DNA of 27,680 bases from Planctomycetota bacterium. GTDB lineage: Bacteria > Planctomycetota > Planctomycetia > Pirellulales > Pirellulaceae. Positions 1 to 7,941 of this stretch are shown here, one piece after another. Both the position numbers and the translations under genes were made by a program. How positions within the stretch are numbered: position 1 is the stretch's first letter; the number at the start of each line of letters is the position of its first letter. The notes under the pieces were generated by a model. It ran no database searches and was not told where the DNA came from. It saw only the letters and a program-made list of their open reading frames with translations. The stretch lies in contig JAPLNJ010001205.1 of assembly GCA_026692885.1 (NCBI GenBank), positions 1 to 27,680 of the forward strand, in the 5' to 3' direction.

Positions 1-238
1 TTGTCAGTTGTCAGTTGTCAGTTGTCAGTTGTCAGTTGTCAGTTGTCAGTTGTCAGTTGTCAGTTGTCAGTTGTCAGTTGTCAGTTGTCAGTTGCCAGTT
101 GCCAGTTGTCAGTTGCCAGTTGTCAGTTGCCAGTTGTCAGTTGTCAGTTGTCAGTTGTCAGTTGCCAGTTGCCAGTTGTCAGTTGTCAGTTGCCAGTTGT
201 CAGTTGCCAGTTGTCAGTTGCCAGTTGCCAGTTGTCAG
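1..238. repeat. Tandem heptamer array, 34 units of TTGTCAG/TTGCCAG
   Basis: Thirty-four head-to-tail 7-bp units run without any indel from the window edge to 238. The first 13 units are all TTGTCAG. From 92 on, 10 of the remaining 21 units are TTGCCAG, so a single T/C position varies. On the minus strand the unit reads CTGACAA or CTGGCAA. The unit length is not a multiple of three, so the plus strand is open in all three frames and the minus strand meets TGA in every frame. The array may continue to the left of the window. It resembles the short heptameric tandem repeats known from cyanobacteria and other bacteria. Its function is unknown. Confidence 0.97.
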
Positions 239-1611
239 GGGGACGGGGCCAGTTCTTGCCACAGGTAGGCGCTGGCCTTGATGCCGCGGTGGAAGTCGGC
301 CAAACAGAACTTCTCGTTGGGACTGTGCGTATTGTCGTCGTCCAGTCCCCAGCCGAGCAGTAACGCATCGACGTCCAGCTGTTCGTGGAAGGCCGTCACA
401 ATGGGAATCGACCCGCCTTCCCGGATGAAGACGGGGGCCTGTCCAAAACCACGTTCGATCGCTTTCGCCGCCGCCGCGATGTACGAGCTGTCCAAGGGGA
501 CCAGCACACCCGGTGCACCGTGCATGTCGATCAGTTCGAGTTTGATCCCCGGCGGACAAAGCTTCGTGAGCAGGTTTCGTAGGGCCTCCGCAATCTTGGG
601 TGGATTCTGATTGGGGACCAGCCGGAAGCTGAATTTAGCACCGGCCTTGGCCGGCAGAACCGTCTTGCTGCCCTGGCCTTGGTAGCCGCCCCAGATGCCA
701 TTGACGTCGAAGGTCGGGCGAGCCCAGCGGCGCTCGGTGGTCGTGTAGCCGGTTTCGCCCGTTGCGCCGTCCACACCGAGCCGATCCATGAACCCCTGCT
801 CGTCGAAAGCCAAATCGGCAAACTGGCGGCGTTCCCGTTCGGTCAACGGCACCACGTCGTCGTAGAAGCCGGGAATCTGGATTCGCCCTTGATCGTCAAC
901 CAGCGCCGCGAGCAGGCGTGCCAGGGTGTTGACGGGATTGGTGACCGCGCCGCCAAATGTGCCGGAATGGAGATCCTGCTTAGGGCCAGTCAGCCGCAAT
1001 TCGTGGTACGCGATGCCGCGTAACCCATAGGTGATGGCCGGTTGCCCCGGGGCAAACTGAGACGAATCGCTGATCACAATCACATCGCACGCCAGCCGCT
1101 CCGGCGATCGCTCCAGCAACTTGTACAGGCTGTCGCTGCCGACTTCTTCTTCGCCTTCGATCACGAACTTGAGTCTTACCGGCAGGCGTCCAGCGGTCTT
1201 GATCCAAGCTTCGACGCTCTTGATGTGCGTCAGCAACTGCCCTTTATCATCCGTCGCCCCGCGGGCGTAGATATTTCCGTCGCGCACCGTCGGCTCGAAA
1301 GGCGGGGTCAGCCATTCCTCCAGTGGATCGGGCGGCTGAACGTCGTAATGCCCGTAGACCATCACCGTGGGTGCTCCCGGCACCGCGGGCGACTCGGCGT
1401 ACACAATGGGATGGCCATCCGTCGGGATCAACTCCGTTGCCAGGCCCAGGTTGCGAAGTTGGGCCGCCACCCATTCCGCGGCCCGTTGCGCCTCGTCGCG
1501 GTAACCAATGTCAGCACTTACACTGGCGATCCGCAAGAACTCACACAGGTCGTCTTCAAACTGCTGCCGGTGATCGGTTAGGTAGCTTTCAAGTGCTTGC
1601 ATGGGTTTCAA
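235..1611 (-). CDS. M20 family metallopeptidase (dipeptidase)
   Basis: A 458-aa zinc peptidase of the M20 (ArgE/DapE/carboxypeptidase G2) family, close in layout to the bacterial dipeptidases that hydrolyse small peptides in the cytoplasm. Visible signatures are GHYDVQPPDP with the first metal His and Asp (about H88 and D90), ARGATDDKGQ with the bridging Asp near 121, EGEEEVGS with the catalytic and metal Glu pair near 154-155, the dimerisation-domain motif DLHSGTFGG, and THSPNE near the C-terminus supplying the last metal His. There is no signal peptide. The length is normal for the family. The ATG at 1611 begins MKPMQALESYL, a typical N-terminus. The TGA stop at 235-237 lies inside the last heptamer of the repeat array, so the native 3' end may have been replaced or trimmed by the repeat. 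Confidence 0.93.
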   Translation of the reverse strand: MKPMQALESYLTDHRQQFEDDLCEFLRIASVSADIGYRDEAQRAAEWVAAQLRNLGLATELIPTDGHPIVYAESPAVPGAPTVMVYGHYDVQPPDPLEEWLTPPFEPTVRDGNIYARGATDDKGQLLTHIKSVEAWIKTAGRLPVRLKFVIEGEEEVGSDSLYKLLERSPERLACDVIVISDSSQFAPGQPAITYGLRGIAYHELRLTGPKQDLHSGTFGGAVTNPVNTLARLLAALVDDQGRIQIPGFYDDVVPLTERERRQFADLAFDEQGFMDRLGVDGATGETGYTTTERRWARPTFDVNGIWGGYQGQGSKTVLPAKAGAKFSFRLVPNQNPPKIAEALRNLLTKLCPPGIKLELIDMHGAPGVLVPLDSSYIAAAAKAIERGFGQAPVFIREGGSIPIVTAFHEQLDVDALLLGWGLDDDNTHSPNEKFCLADFHRGIKASAYLWQELAPSP

Positions 1612-1703
1612 TGTCCGTCCGTGGTCGCTGATGAATCTGCGGGGAAGAGTCCCGGTAAACCGCTGGCCACCGGAATGTCACGGTAGTTTAGGTGCCCTAG
1701 GAG

Positions 1704-1741
1704 TCATGGGTCGCCCATGACATGGGAGGGCGACGCTCCCG
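1704..1741. repeat. Two adjacent short palindromes; the second is a dispersed repeat
   Basis: TCATGGG-TCG-CCCATGA (1704-1720) is a perfect 7-bp inverted repeat. It is followed by GGGAG-GGCGACG-CTCCC (1724-1740). The 18-mer GGGAGGGCGACGCTCCCG at 1724-1741 recurs with one mismatch on the minus strand at 8211-8228, inside purL. It is therefore a dispersed element and not a local operator. Confidence 0.75.
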
Positions 1742-1800
1742 TTCCCGTTCTCTCGTTTTCCATTGGCAACCTAGGACCCAATAGGAGTTATCCCCCGCTC

Positions 1801-1830
1801 TTCCCCTGCTCGAAACGGATACACTATACT
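1801..1830 (+). promoter_or_regulatory. Possible clpS promoter
   Basis: TATACT at 1825-1830 matches five of six positions of a sigma-70 -10 box. TTCCCC at 1801-1806, 18 bp upstream, is a poor -35 (three of six). The predicted leader would be about 50 nt. This is a weak call based only on consensus likeness. Confidence 0.3.
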
Positions 1831-1887
1831 GCTTACTTCGGATCTCGCCTATTCCCTGCACGTGTTTCGCACGAAAGGAAAACGACT

Positions 1888-2244
1888 TTGTCTGAATCCA
1901 CCGCTGTCGCTGAACCGGTCGAGAAAACCGCGCCCCGACCGCGCGAGGAACGCCAGACCAGAACCAAACCCCAGCCTCGCTACCACGTCGTGCTGTGGAA
2001 CGACGATGACCACAGCTACGATTACGTGATTCGCATGATGAAGGAGCTGTTTGGCCACCCCAAGGAGAAAGGCATGAAGATCGCCGACGATGTCGACAAA
2101 CAGGGCCGGGCCGTGTGCCTGACCACCACGAAAGAGCACGCGGAGCTGAAGCGAGACCAGATCCATGCCTACGGCAAGGACGCCTTGATTGCGAAGTGCC
2201 AAGGCTCGATGTCGGCGACGATCGAGCCGGAGACCGGAGCATGA
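1888..2244 (+). CDS. clpS: ATP-dependent Clp protease adaptor ClpS
   Basis: A 118-aa N-degron recognition adaptor that hands substrates with destabilising N-terminal residues to the ClpA or ClpC unfoldase. After a proline- and arginine-rich tail of about 38 residues comes the ClpS core: YHVVLWNDDDHSYDYVI carrying the Asn-Asp pair that holds the substrate amino group, then GRAVCLTTTKEHAELKRDQI and HAYGKD. The start is taken as TTG at 1888, preceded by AAAGGAAA about 7 nt upstream; an ATG start further upstream would add repeat-derived sequence. At the position of E. coli His66 (VHYQG) this protein has Asp (VDKQG). No clpA or clpC gene is adjacent. The gene is probably monocistronic, with manC 50 bp downstream. 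Confidence 0.9.
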   Translation: MSESTAVAEPVEKTAPRPREERQTRTKPQPRYHVVLWNDDDHSYDYVIRMMKELFGHPKEKGMKIADDVDKQGRAVCLTTTKEHAELKRDQIHAYGKDALIAKCQGSMSATIEPETGA

Positions 2245-2294
2245 CTATTCGCTGACCAATTCGTCCTCCGTCCTTCGTCCCCGGAGACAGCCAG

Positions 2295-3401
<1,107 letters not shown>

Positions 3402-3408
3402 TTCTCCA

Positions 3409-3456
3409 GTCAGGCCGGAAAGCCAGTAGATTTTCAGTCAGGATGGAAAGCCTGAC
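3409..3456. repeat. GTCAGGC palindromic element, degenerate pair
   Basis: A full copy, GTCAGGATGGAAAGCCTGAC (3437-3456), is preceded by a truncated one, GTCAGGCCGGAAAGCC (3409-3424). The same 20-bp palindrome occurs at 6964-6983 (opposite orientation) and 7045-7064, so at least four copies or partial copies lie in this window, all between genes. Confidence 0.85.
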
Positions 3457-3473
3457 ATACTTGGGACTTGCGT

Positions 3474-4511
3474 ATGATCAGGCTATTGTTATTTTCGAGC
3501 TTTCTCCTGGTCCTGGGCGGCGGGGTCCGCACGGTCGCTGCGCAGGCACTCCCGGACGACGACGAGGCACCTGCGGCGGCGGCCGGTCAGGGGCATCTGA
3601 ACGTCCTGACGCCGACGCTGGGCGGCAAGCAGCTATGGACGGACGAACTGGTCTTTCGCGATTGGCGCATCCAGCGTCATGCCTACACGGGCCATTGTCG
3701 CCTGTTAGACAATGAGAATCACCGGCGGGCCTGGGGCACTTTCCAACACTGCCGAGACGCCCTGGAGCAGTTCAAGGTAAAACTGCTGCTGCCGCCCCTC
3801 GGAGGCAAGGTTGTGATCGCGTTGCACGGCATTATTCGTACGCGGGCCTCAATGGCCGGAATGTGCGAGTTCTTGGAACGCGATGGAGGCTATACGGCGC
3901 TGAACGTATCCTACGCCAGCACGCGCAGCGACTTGAACAGCCATGCGGCGGCGCTGGCCCTGGTGGTAGAGAATTTGGGACCGGGCGTCACCGAGATCAA
4001 CTTCGTGGCTCACAGCCTTGGCAATCTGGTCATTCGCCGCTACCTGGCTGACTGCTATCAACAACGCAACGGTTTGACCGTGGATTCGCGACTGCATCGC
4101 ATTGTGATGCTGGCACCGCCGAATAGTGGCGCCCACCTGGCGGAGATTTTCAAGAACAACGTGGTCGTGGACATGGTCTGGGGCCAAAGTGCTCGACAAT
4201 TGGCGGAGGGCTGGGACCAGTTGCGAAACGAACTCGCCGTGCCGAGGTGTCAGTTCGGGATCCTGGCCGGTGGCGTCGGTACCCCGGGAGGACGAAACCG
4301 CTGGCTGCAGGGGGATGACGATCTGGTTGTCAGTGTGGAGGAGACGAAATTGCCCGGCGCCCGCGACTTCGCCGTGTTGCCGGTGATTCACGGCTGGATC
4401 ATGGACGAACCGCTGGCGCGCAAGTACACCTTGATGTTTCTCCAACACGGGCACTTCGTATCCGAGGCCCAGCGGCATCCGCTCGGACCGGAGACTTCGA
4501 AATCCCCCTGA
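3474..4511 (+). CDS. Exported alpha/beta hydrolase (lipase-like)
   Basis: A 345-aa serine hydrolase probably acting outside the cytoplasmic membrane on an ester or lipid substrate that cannot be named. The ATG at 3474 gives a clean signal peptide (MIRLLLFSSFLLVLGGG, then a VAAQA cleavage region at about residue 24). The TTG at 3468 only adds two residues. KVVIALHGIIRT is the oxyanion-strand HG motif. INFVAHSLGNLVIRRYL holds the nucleophile elbow AHSLG with Ser near residue 181. The catalytic acid is likely in QGDDDLVVS and the His in VLPVIHGWIMD. VIHGWIMD and a C-terminal HGHF are compatible with class 2 lipase or PGAP1-like folds. The gene ends 14 bp before ruvX, so the two may be cotranscribed. 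Confidence 0.8.
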   Translation: MIRLLLFSSFLLVLGGGVRTVAAQALPDDDEAPAAAAGQGHLNVLTPTLGGKQLWTDELVFRDWRIQRHAYTGHCRLLDNENHRRAWGTFQHCRDALEQFKVKLLLPPLGGKVVIALHGIIRTRASMAGMCEFLERDGGYTALNVSYASTRSDLNSHAAALALVVENLGPGVTEINFVAHSLGNLVIRRYLADCYQQRNGLTVDSRLHRIVMLAPPNSGAHLAEIFKNNVVVDMVWGQSARQLAEGWDQLRNELAVPRCQFGILAGGVGTPGGRNRWLQGDDDLVVSVEETKLPGARDFAVLPVIHGWIMDEPLARKYTLMFLQHGHFVSEAQRHPLGPETSKSP

Positions 4512-4525
4512 CGAATGTCGCAGGC

Positions 4526-5005
4526 ATGACGAAGCAAGAGATTCCCAACCACGGTCGACTGGCCGGCATCGACTTCGGCACCGTTCGGATCGGCGTCGCG
4601 GTGACAGATCCGAATCGCGTGCTGGCCAGCCCGCTGGAAAACTACACTCGCCGTGGGCGGGAAGCGGATGCCCAATATTTCCGTCGATTGGTGGCCGAGG
4701 AACGGCTCGCAGCGTTCGTCGTGGGACTGCCTGTCCACACCAGCGGCGAAGAGAGCCGAATCTCCAAAGAAGCCCGTGAATTCGGGCGCTGGTTGCAGGA
4801 GCTTACGGGGCTGCCGGTGGCGTTCTACGACGAACGGTACTCGTCCGCCCAGGCGGAAGCCTTTCTGCTGGACGCGGAGCTGTCCAAGAAAAAACGCAAG
4901 CGGCGGCTCGACATGGTCGCCGCGCAACTGCTGCTCGCCGCCTATCTGGAAGCGACACACCGGGGTGAACCGGGACCCCTGGACGATAATCTCGCTCAGG
5001 GGTGA
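4526..5005 (+). CDS. ruvX: RuvX/YqgF family putative Holliday junction resolvase
   Basis: A 159-aa RNase H-fold nuclease. Family members act in Holliday-junction processing or in 16S rRNA 5'-end maturation. The fold markers are GIDFGTVRIGVAVTDP with the first catalytic Asp near residue 16, FVVGLPVHTSGEES, VAFYDERYSSAQAE with the acidic residue after beta 4, and RRLDMVAAQLLLAAYLE with the final Asp. The length is normal, with a slightly long C-terminal tail. The last codons (GEPGPLDDNLAQG and the TGA at 5003-5005) lie in a stretch that is repeated 74 bp downstream. The tail therefore may not be ancestral. Confidence 0.9.
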   Translation: MTKQEIPNHGRLAGIDFGTVRIGVAVTDPNRVLASPLENYTRRGREADAQYFRRLVAEERLAAFVVGLPVHTSGEESRISKEAREFGRWLQELTGLPVAFYDERYSSAQAEAFLLDAELSKKKRKRRLDMVAAQLLLAAYLEATHRGEPGPLDDNLAQG

Positions 5006-5076
5006 GCGGCAAGGCGCTAGCCGCCGGTGGCGTTCGGGGTGCACCGGGGCCCCTAGACGATAATCTCGCTCAGGGA
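4961..5076. repeat. 74-bp offset direct duplication spanning the ruvX stop, with a palindrome inside
   Basis: Segment 4961-5002 recurs at 5035-5076 with four mismatches in 42 bp, both reading ACGATAATCTCGCTCAGGG near the end. Between the copies lies TGAGCGGCAAGGCGCTAGCC-GCCGGT, holding the inverted arms GCGGC (5006-5010) and GCCGC (5020-5024). I recall similar AGCGGCAAGGCGCTAGCCGC sequences as dispersed palindromes in planctomycetes, but could not check this. The second copy is not inside a gene. Confidence 0.85.
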
Positions 5077-5110
5077 TAGGCTGAAGGCTGCTTCCCTCAA
5101 GAGGTTCGCT

Positions 5111-5794
5111 ATGGCCACCGCAATCATTTTCGAAGAACAATTGGAGATCCCCCTGGTAAAATCCTTGGCAGATTTCCGTAAGTGGGCCACATCGGACGAG
5201 TTCCCGGAACACGTCCGCATCGATTATCTCGCAGGGCGTATCGAGGTCGACATGTCGCCAGAAGACTTTTTTTGTCATGGAACGCCTAAGACCGAAATCG
5301 TCTCGGTGTTGGCACCACTTGTGAAACAGGAGAATCTGGGCTATCTGGTTTCGGACCAGATGCGAGTCTCTTGTCTAAGGGCAAACCTTTCGGCCCAACC
5401 CGACGTGGTGTTCATCTCCGAGGAATCGCTCCAGAGCGGTCGGATACGCTTGGTCCCCAAAGCCACGGGCGAACCAGATCGCTACGTCGAGGTGGAGGGA
5501 CCTCCGGATCTCGTCGTGGAGATCGTCAGCGACAGTTCCGTCGGCAAAGACACACGCCGCCTCCCGGCGCGCTACTTACAGGCTGGCGTCGGCGAATTCT
5601 GGCTGGTGGACGCTCGGGGAAAAAAGCTGGTGTTTCAGATCCACAATCGCGGCGACAAAGGTTGGCTGAAGGTCCGCCCAGATGCCCAGGGCTTTCAGCG
5701 TTCTGCCGTGTTGGGACGCCGTTTCCAACTCACCCGCCGCCGCAATCAGCACGGGCGTTGGGTCTTCGATTTGAACGTTGAGGCAACCGCATGA
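5111..5794 (+). CDS. Uma2 family protein (DUF820, PD-(D/E)XK nuclease-like)
   Basis: A 227-aa member of the Uma2 family, which is abundant in cyanobacteria and planctomycetes and has a restriction-endonuclease-like fold. Its biological role is not established. Visible family blocks are RIDYLAGRIEVDMSPE with the early acidic residues, AQPDVVFISEES with the metal-binding Asp, PPDLVVEIVSDSSVGKDTRR with the Glu of the core and the trailing basic residues, and YLQAGVGEFWLVDARGKKL. The length is typical. The gene starts at ATG 5111 after AAGAGG and overlaps larC by four bases (ATGA at 5791-5794). The two are therefore probably translated together, though no functional link is known. Confidence 0.85.
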   Translation: MATAIIFEEQLEIPLVKSLADFRKWATSDEFPEHVRIDYLAGRIEVDMSPEDFFCHGTPKTEIVSVLAPLVKQENLGYLVSDQMRVSCLRANLSAQPDVVFISEESLQSGRIRLVPKATGEPDRYVEVEGPPDLVVEIVSDSSVGKDTRRLPARYLQAGVGEFWLVDARGKKLVFQIHNRGDKGWLKVRPDAQGFQRSAVLGRRFQLTRRRNQHGRWVFDLNVEATA

Positions 5795-6963
5795 AAATCG
5801 CATACTTCGACTGTTTCAGCGGCATTAGCGGCGACATGACGCTGGGCGCACTGGTCGACGCGGGCGTGGACCTGTCCGCGTTGCAGGCCGGCATCGATTC
5901 GCTGGGCCTGCCCAGCTGCCGACTACGGGCCGAGGAAGTCAAGAAACACGGATTTCGAGCCACCAAAGTGCACGTGGAACACGAGCCGGAGCAATCGCAT
6001 CGGCATCTGCACCACATCACGGAGATGATCGACCGTAGCGTGCTCACGGACCGACAGAAGGATCTGGCGAAACGCATCTTCACGCGATTGGGCGAGGCCG
6101 AAGCCAGGGTTCACGGCACGACCATCCGCAAAGTGCATTTCCACGAAGTGGGTGCGGTCGACTCGATCGCGGACATCGTCGGCAGTGCCATCGGCCTGGA
6201 CCTCCTGAAGCTGGATCGGATCGTGTGTTCGCCGATACCGACTGGGTACGGGACCGTGTCGATCGCCCATGGCCGCGTGAGTATCCCGGCGCCGGCTACG
6301 GCCGAGTTGCTGCAAGGCATCCCGTTGGCCCCAGCAATCGTCGAGTCCGAACTGACGACCCCCACCGGCGCCGCGATTGTCGCCACGGTGGGCGACGAGT
6401 TTGGCCCGTTGCCGGCCATGACGATCCGGAGCATCGGTTACGGGGCCGGCTCGAAGGATTTCGAACAGCAGCCCAATCTGCTGCGGCTGATTCTGGGGGA
6501 ATCCGATGAAAGCTTCGCCGCCGATCAGGTGTGGGTGCTGGAGACCAATCTGGATGACATCAGCGGCGAAGTGATCGGGTACGTCAGCACGCTGCTGTTG
6601 GAGGCGGGTGCCTTGGACGTTTTTACCACGCCGATTCAGATGAAGAAGAATCGGCCAGGCGTGATGTTGAGCGTGATCTGTCAGGCCGTCGGTATCCAGA
6701 CGCTGGAAAAGGTCGTCTTCCGGGAAACCACGACGCTGGGCATTCGCCGCTGGCCCGTCAGTCGGCACAAGCTCCAGCGGCGGGCCCAATCCGTGGAGAC
6801 ACCGTGGGGATCCATTGAGGGCAAGCTGGCGTTCTTTGACGGCGGCGTCAGTTTTTCGCCGGAGTACGAATCCTGCCGGCAAGCGGCTGTCGCACACAAC
6901 GTTCCGCTCAAGGATGTATACGACGCCGCTCACCGGGCGTTCGCCGCGAGCAAACCGTCGTAG
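5791..6963 (+). CDS. larC: LarC, nickel insertion protein for the nickel-pincer cofactor
   Basis: A 390-aa protein of the LarC family. LarC is a CTP-dependent cyclometallase that inserts nickel into the pyridinium bisthiocarboxylate precursor of the nickel-pincer nucleotide used by lactate racemase and related enzymes. The N-terminus MKIAYFDCFSGISGDMTLGAL is the family hallmark. HRHLHHITEMI is a His-rich possible metal site, VHFHEVGAVDSIADIVG is the next conserved block, followed by ETNLDDISGEVIGY and MKKNRPGVMLSVI in the C-terminal half. In Lactobacillus the gene needs a programmed frameshift between larC1 and larC2. Here it is one continuous frame. No larB or larE lies in the window. The TAG stop (6961-6963) abuts a palindromic repeat. 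Confidence 0.92.
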   Translation: MKIAYFDCFSGISGDMTLGALVDAGVDLSALQAGIDSLGLPSCRLRAEEVKKHGFRATKVHVEHEPEQSHRHLHHITEMIDRSVLTDRQKDLAKRIFTRLGEAEARVHGTTIRKVHFHEVGAVDSIADIVGSAIGLDLLKLDRIVCSPIPTGYGTVSIAHGRVSIPAPATAELLQGIPLAPAIVESELTTPTGAAIVATVGDEFGPLPAMTIRSIGYGAGSKDFEQQPNLLRLILGESDESFAADQVWVLETNLDDISGEVIGYVSTLLLEAGALDVFTTPIQMKKNRPGVMLSVICQAVGIQTLEKVVFRETTTLGIRRWPVSRHKLQRRAQSVETPWGSIEGKLAFFDGGVSFSPEYESCRQAAVAHNVPLKDVYDAAHRAFAASKPS

Positions 6964-7090
6964 GTCAGGCTTTCCAGCCTGACAGTCGTGTGTGGCTACT
7001 ACTGTGCGTCGGCGGGGTCGCAGGACCCGCGCCGACCGTGAGACGTCAGGTTGGAAAGCCTGACCTACAGGGCCGGTGGGCACAGCCCAC
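6964..7090. repeat. Cluster of four palindromic elements between larC and tyrA
   Basis: In order: GTCAGGCTTTCCAGCCTGAC (6964-6983); a GC-rich hairpin with arms GTCGGCGGGGTC and GACCCGCGCCGAC (about 7010-7038); GTCAGGTTGGAAAGCCTGAC (7045-7064), which is the first element in the opposite orientation; and GTGGGC-ACA-GCCCAC (7076-7090). The stretch thus consists almost wholly of repeats. A longer open frame extending tyrA upstream to 7051 is an effect of these repeats. Confidence 0.85.
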
Positions 7091-7101
7091 TCTACAAAAC
7101 C

Positions 7102-7941
7102 ATGTGGGACACGGTCGCGATTGTCGGAGTCGGCTTAATCGGAGGCTCGATCGGGATGGCGCTGCGCAAACGCGGCCTGGCGCGCCACGTTGTTGGGATC
7201 GGCCGCCGAGAGTCGAGCCTGCGGATCGCGCTGGACCGCGGCATGCTCACATCCACAACCACCAATCTGGCCGGCGGCGTTGCCCAGGCGGACGTGGTCG
7301 TCCTCTGCACGCCGGTCGAGTTGATCGTGGACCAGGCGCTCGCCGCCAGCCGGGCCTGTCCCGCCGGTGCCTTGATCACCGATGCTGGCAGCACGAAGAG
7401 CAATATCTGCCGCAGGTTAGCTGATTGCTGGGTAGGACGCGGTGCGTTCGTGGGTTCGCATCCGCTGGCGGGCAGCGAGAAAACCGGCCCAGCGTTCGCC
7501 GAAGAGGATCTGTTCGAAGGCCGGCTCACCGTGATCACGCCGTTGCCCGAGACGTCTGCAGAACACGTGCTGCGAACGGAGGACTTCTGGCGCTCACTCG
7601 GCTGCCGCGTGATCCGGACCACGCCCGAAGCTCACGACCAGGCCGTGGCGGCGTCCAGCCACTTACCGCACCTACTGGCGTCCACGTTGGCCGCTGCGAC
7701 TCCGCCGGAAGTCTTGGATTTCGTCGCCAAGGGCTGGCGCGATACCACGCGAGTGGCCGCCGGCGATGCGGAACTGTGGCGACAAATCCTGACGGAAAAT
7801 CGTGTCCACGTCTTGCGGTCGGTGGATAACTTTGCGAAAGTGCTGTCGCAATTCCGCGAGGCCCTCGCGGACGACAATCAAGCCGAGCTTGTGCGGCTCT
7901 TGGAAACAGGGAAGCAACGCCGTGACGCTGTGGGAAGTTGA
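7102..7941 (+). CDS. tyrA: Prephenate dehydrogenase (TyrA family)
   Basis: A 279-aa NAD(P)-dependent dehydrogenase of tyrosine biosynthesis, converting prephenate to 4-hydroxyphenylpyruvate (arogenate as substrate cannot be excluded). [20 protein letters not shown] is the Rossmann GxGxxG segment. VVVLCTPVE and [11 protein letters not shown] follow, and [15 protein letters not shown] holds the catalytic His block typical of Tyr[14 protein letters not shown] is in the helical dimerisation domain. There is no chorismate mutase or ACT domain. ATG 7102 is chosen because the upstream extension is repeat sequence. Its last 20 bases overlap the GTG start of purL, implying coupled translation with a gene from an unrelated pathway. 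Confidence 0.9.
   Translation: MWDTVAIVGVGLIGGSIGMALRKRGLARHVVGIGRRESSLRIALDRGMLTSTTTNLAGGVAQADVVVLCTPVELIVDQALAASRACPAGALITDAGSTKSNICRRLADCWVGRGAFVGSHPLAGSEKTGPAFAEEDLFEGRLTVITPLPETSAEHVLRTEDFWRSLGCRVIRTTPEAHDQAVAASSHLPHLLASTLAAATPPEVLDFVAKGWRDTTRVAAGDAELWRQILTENRVHVLRSVDNFAKVLSQFREALADDNQAELVRLLETGKQRRDAVGS

Larger units (their letters stand above)
1612..1887. other. Intergenic region between the divergent dipeptidase and clpS genes
   Basis: No credible gene lies here. An open frame continues upstream of clpS to 1717, but it starts within palindromic repeats and its translation has no clpS-like character before the TTG at 1888. The stretch holds two small palindromes (1704-1740) and a weak promoter-like pair before clpS (1801-1830). 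Confidence 0.6.

Noticed and set aside
1..238. CRISPR array
   Set aside because: The units are contiguous 7-mers without spacers.
1..363. Three plus-strand open frames of 86-120 codons across the heptamer array
   Set aside because: They are translations of the 7-bp repeat in three frames (LSVVSCQ periodicity), start with TTG, and overlap the dipeptidase gene.
1717..1887. Longer ClpS starting at ATG 1717
   Set aside because: The extra codons cover intergenic palindromes and have no ClpS character; TTG 1888 has a better ribosome-binding site.
5923..7083. 386-codon minus-strand frame opposite larC
   Set aside because: Shadow of the GC-rich larC codon pattern; LarC is clearly recognisable on the plus strand.
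7051..7101. Longer TyrA starting within the repeat cluster
   Set aside because: The added residues are encoded by palindromic repeats; ATG 7102 directly precedes the Rossmann strand.
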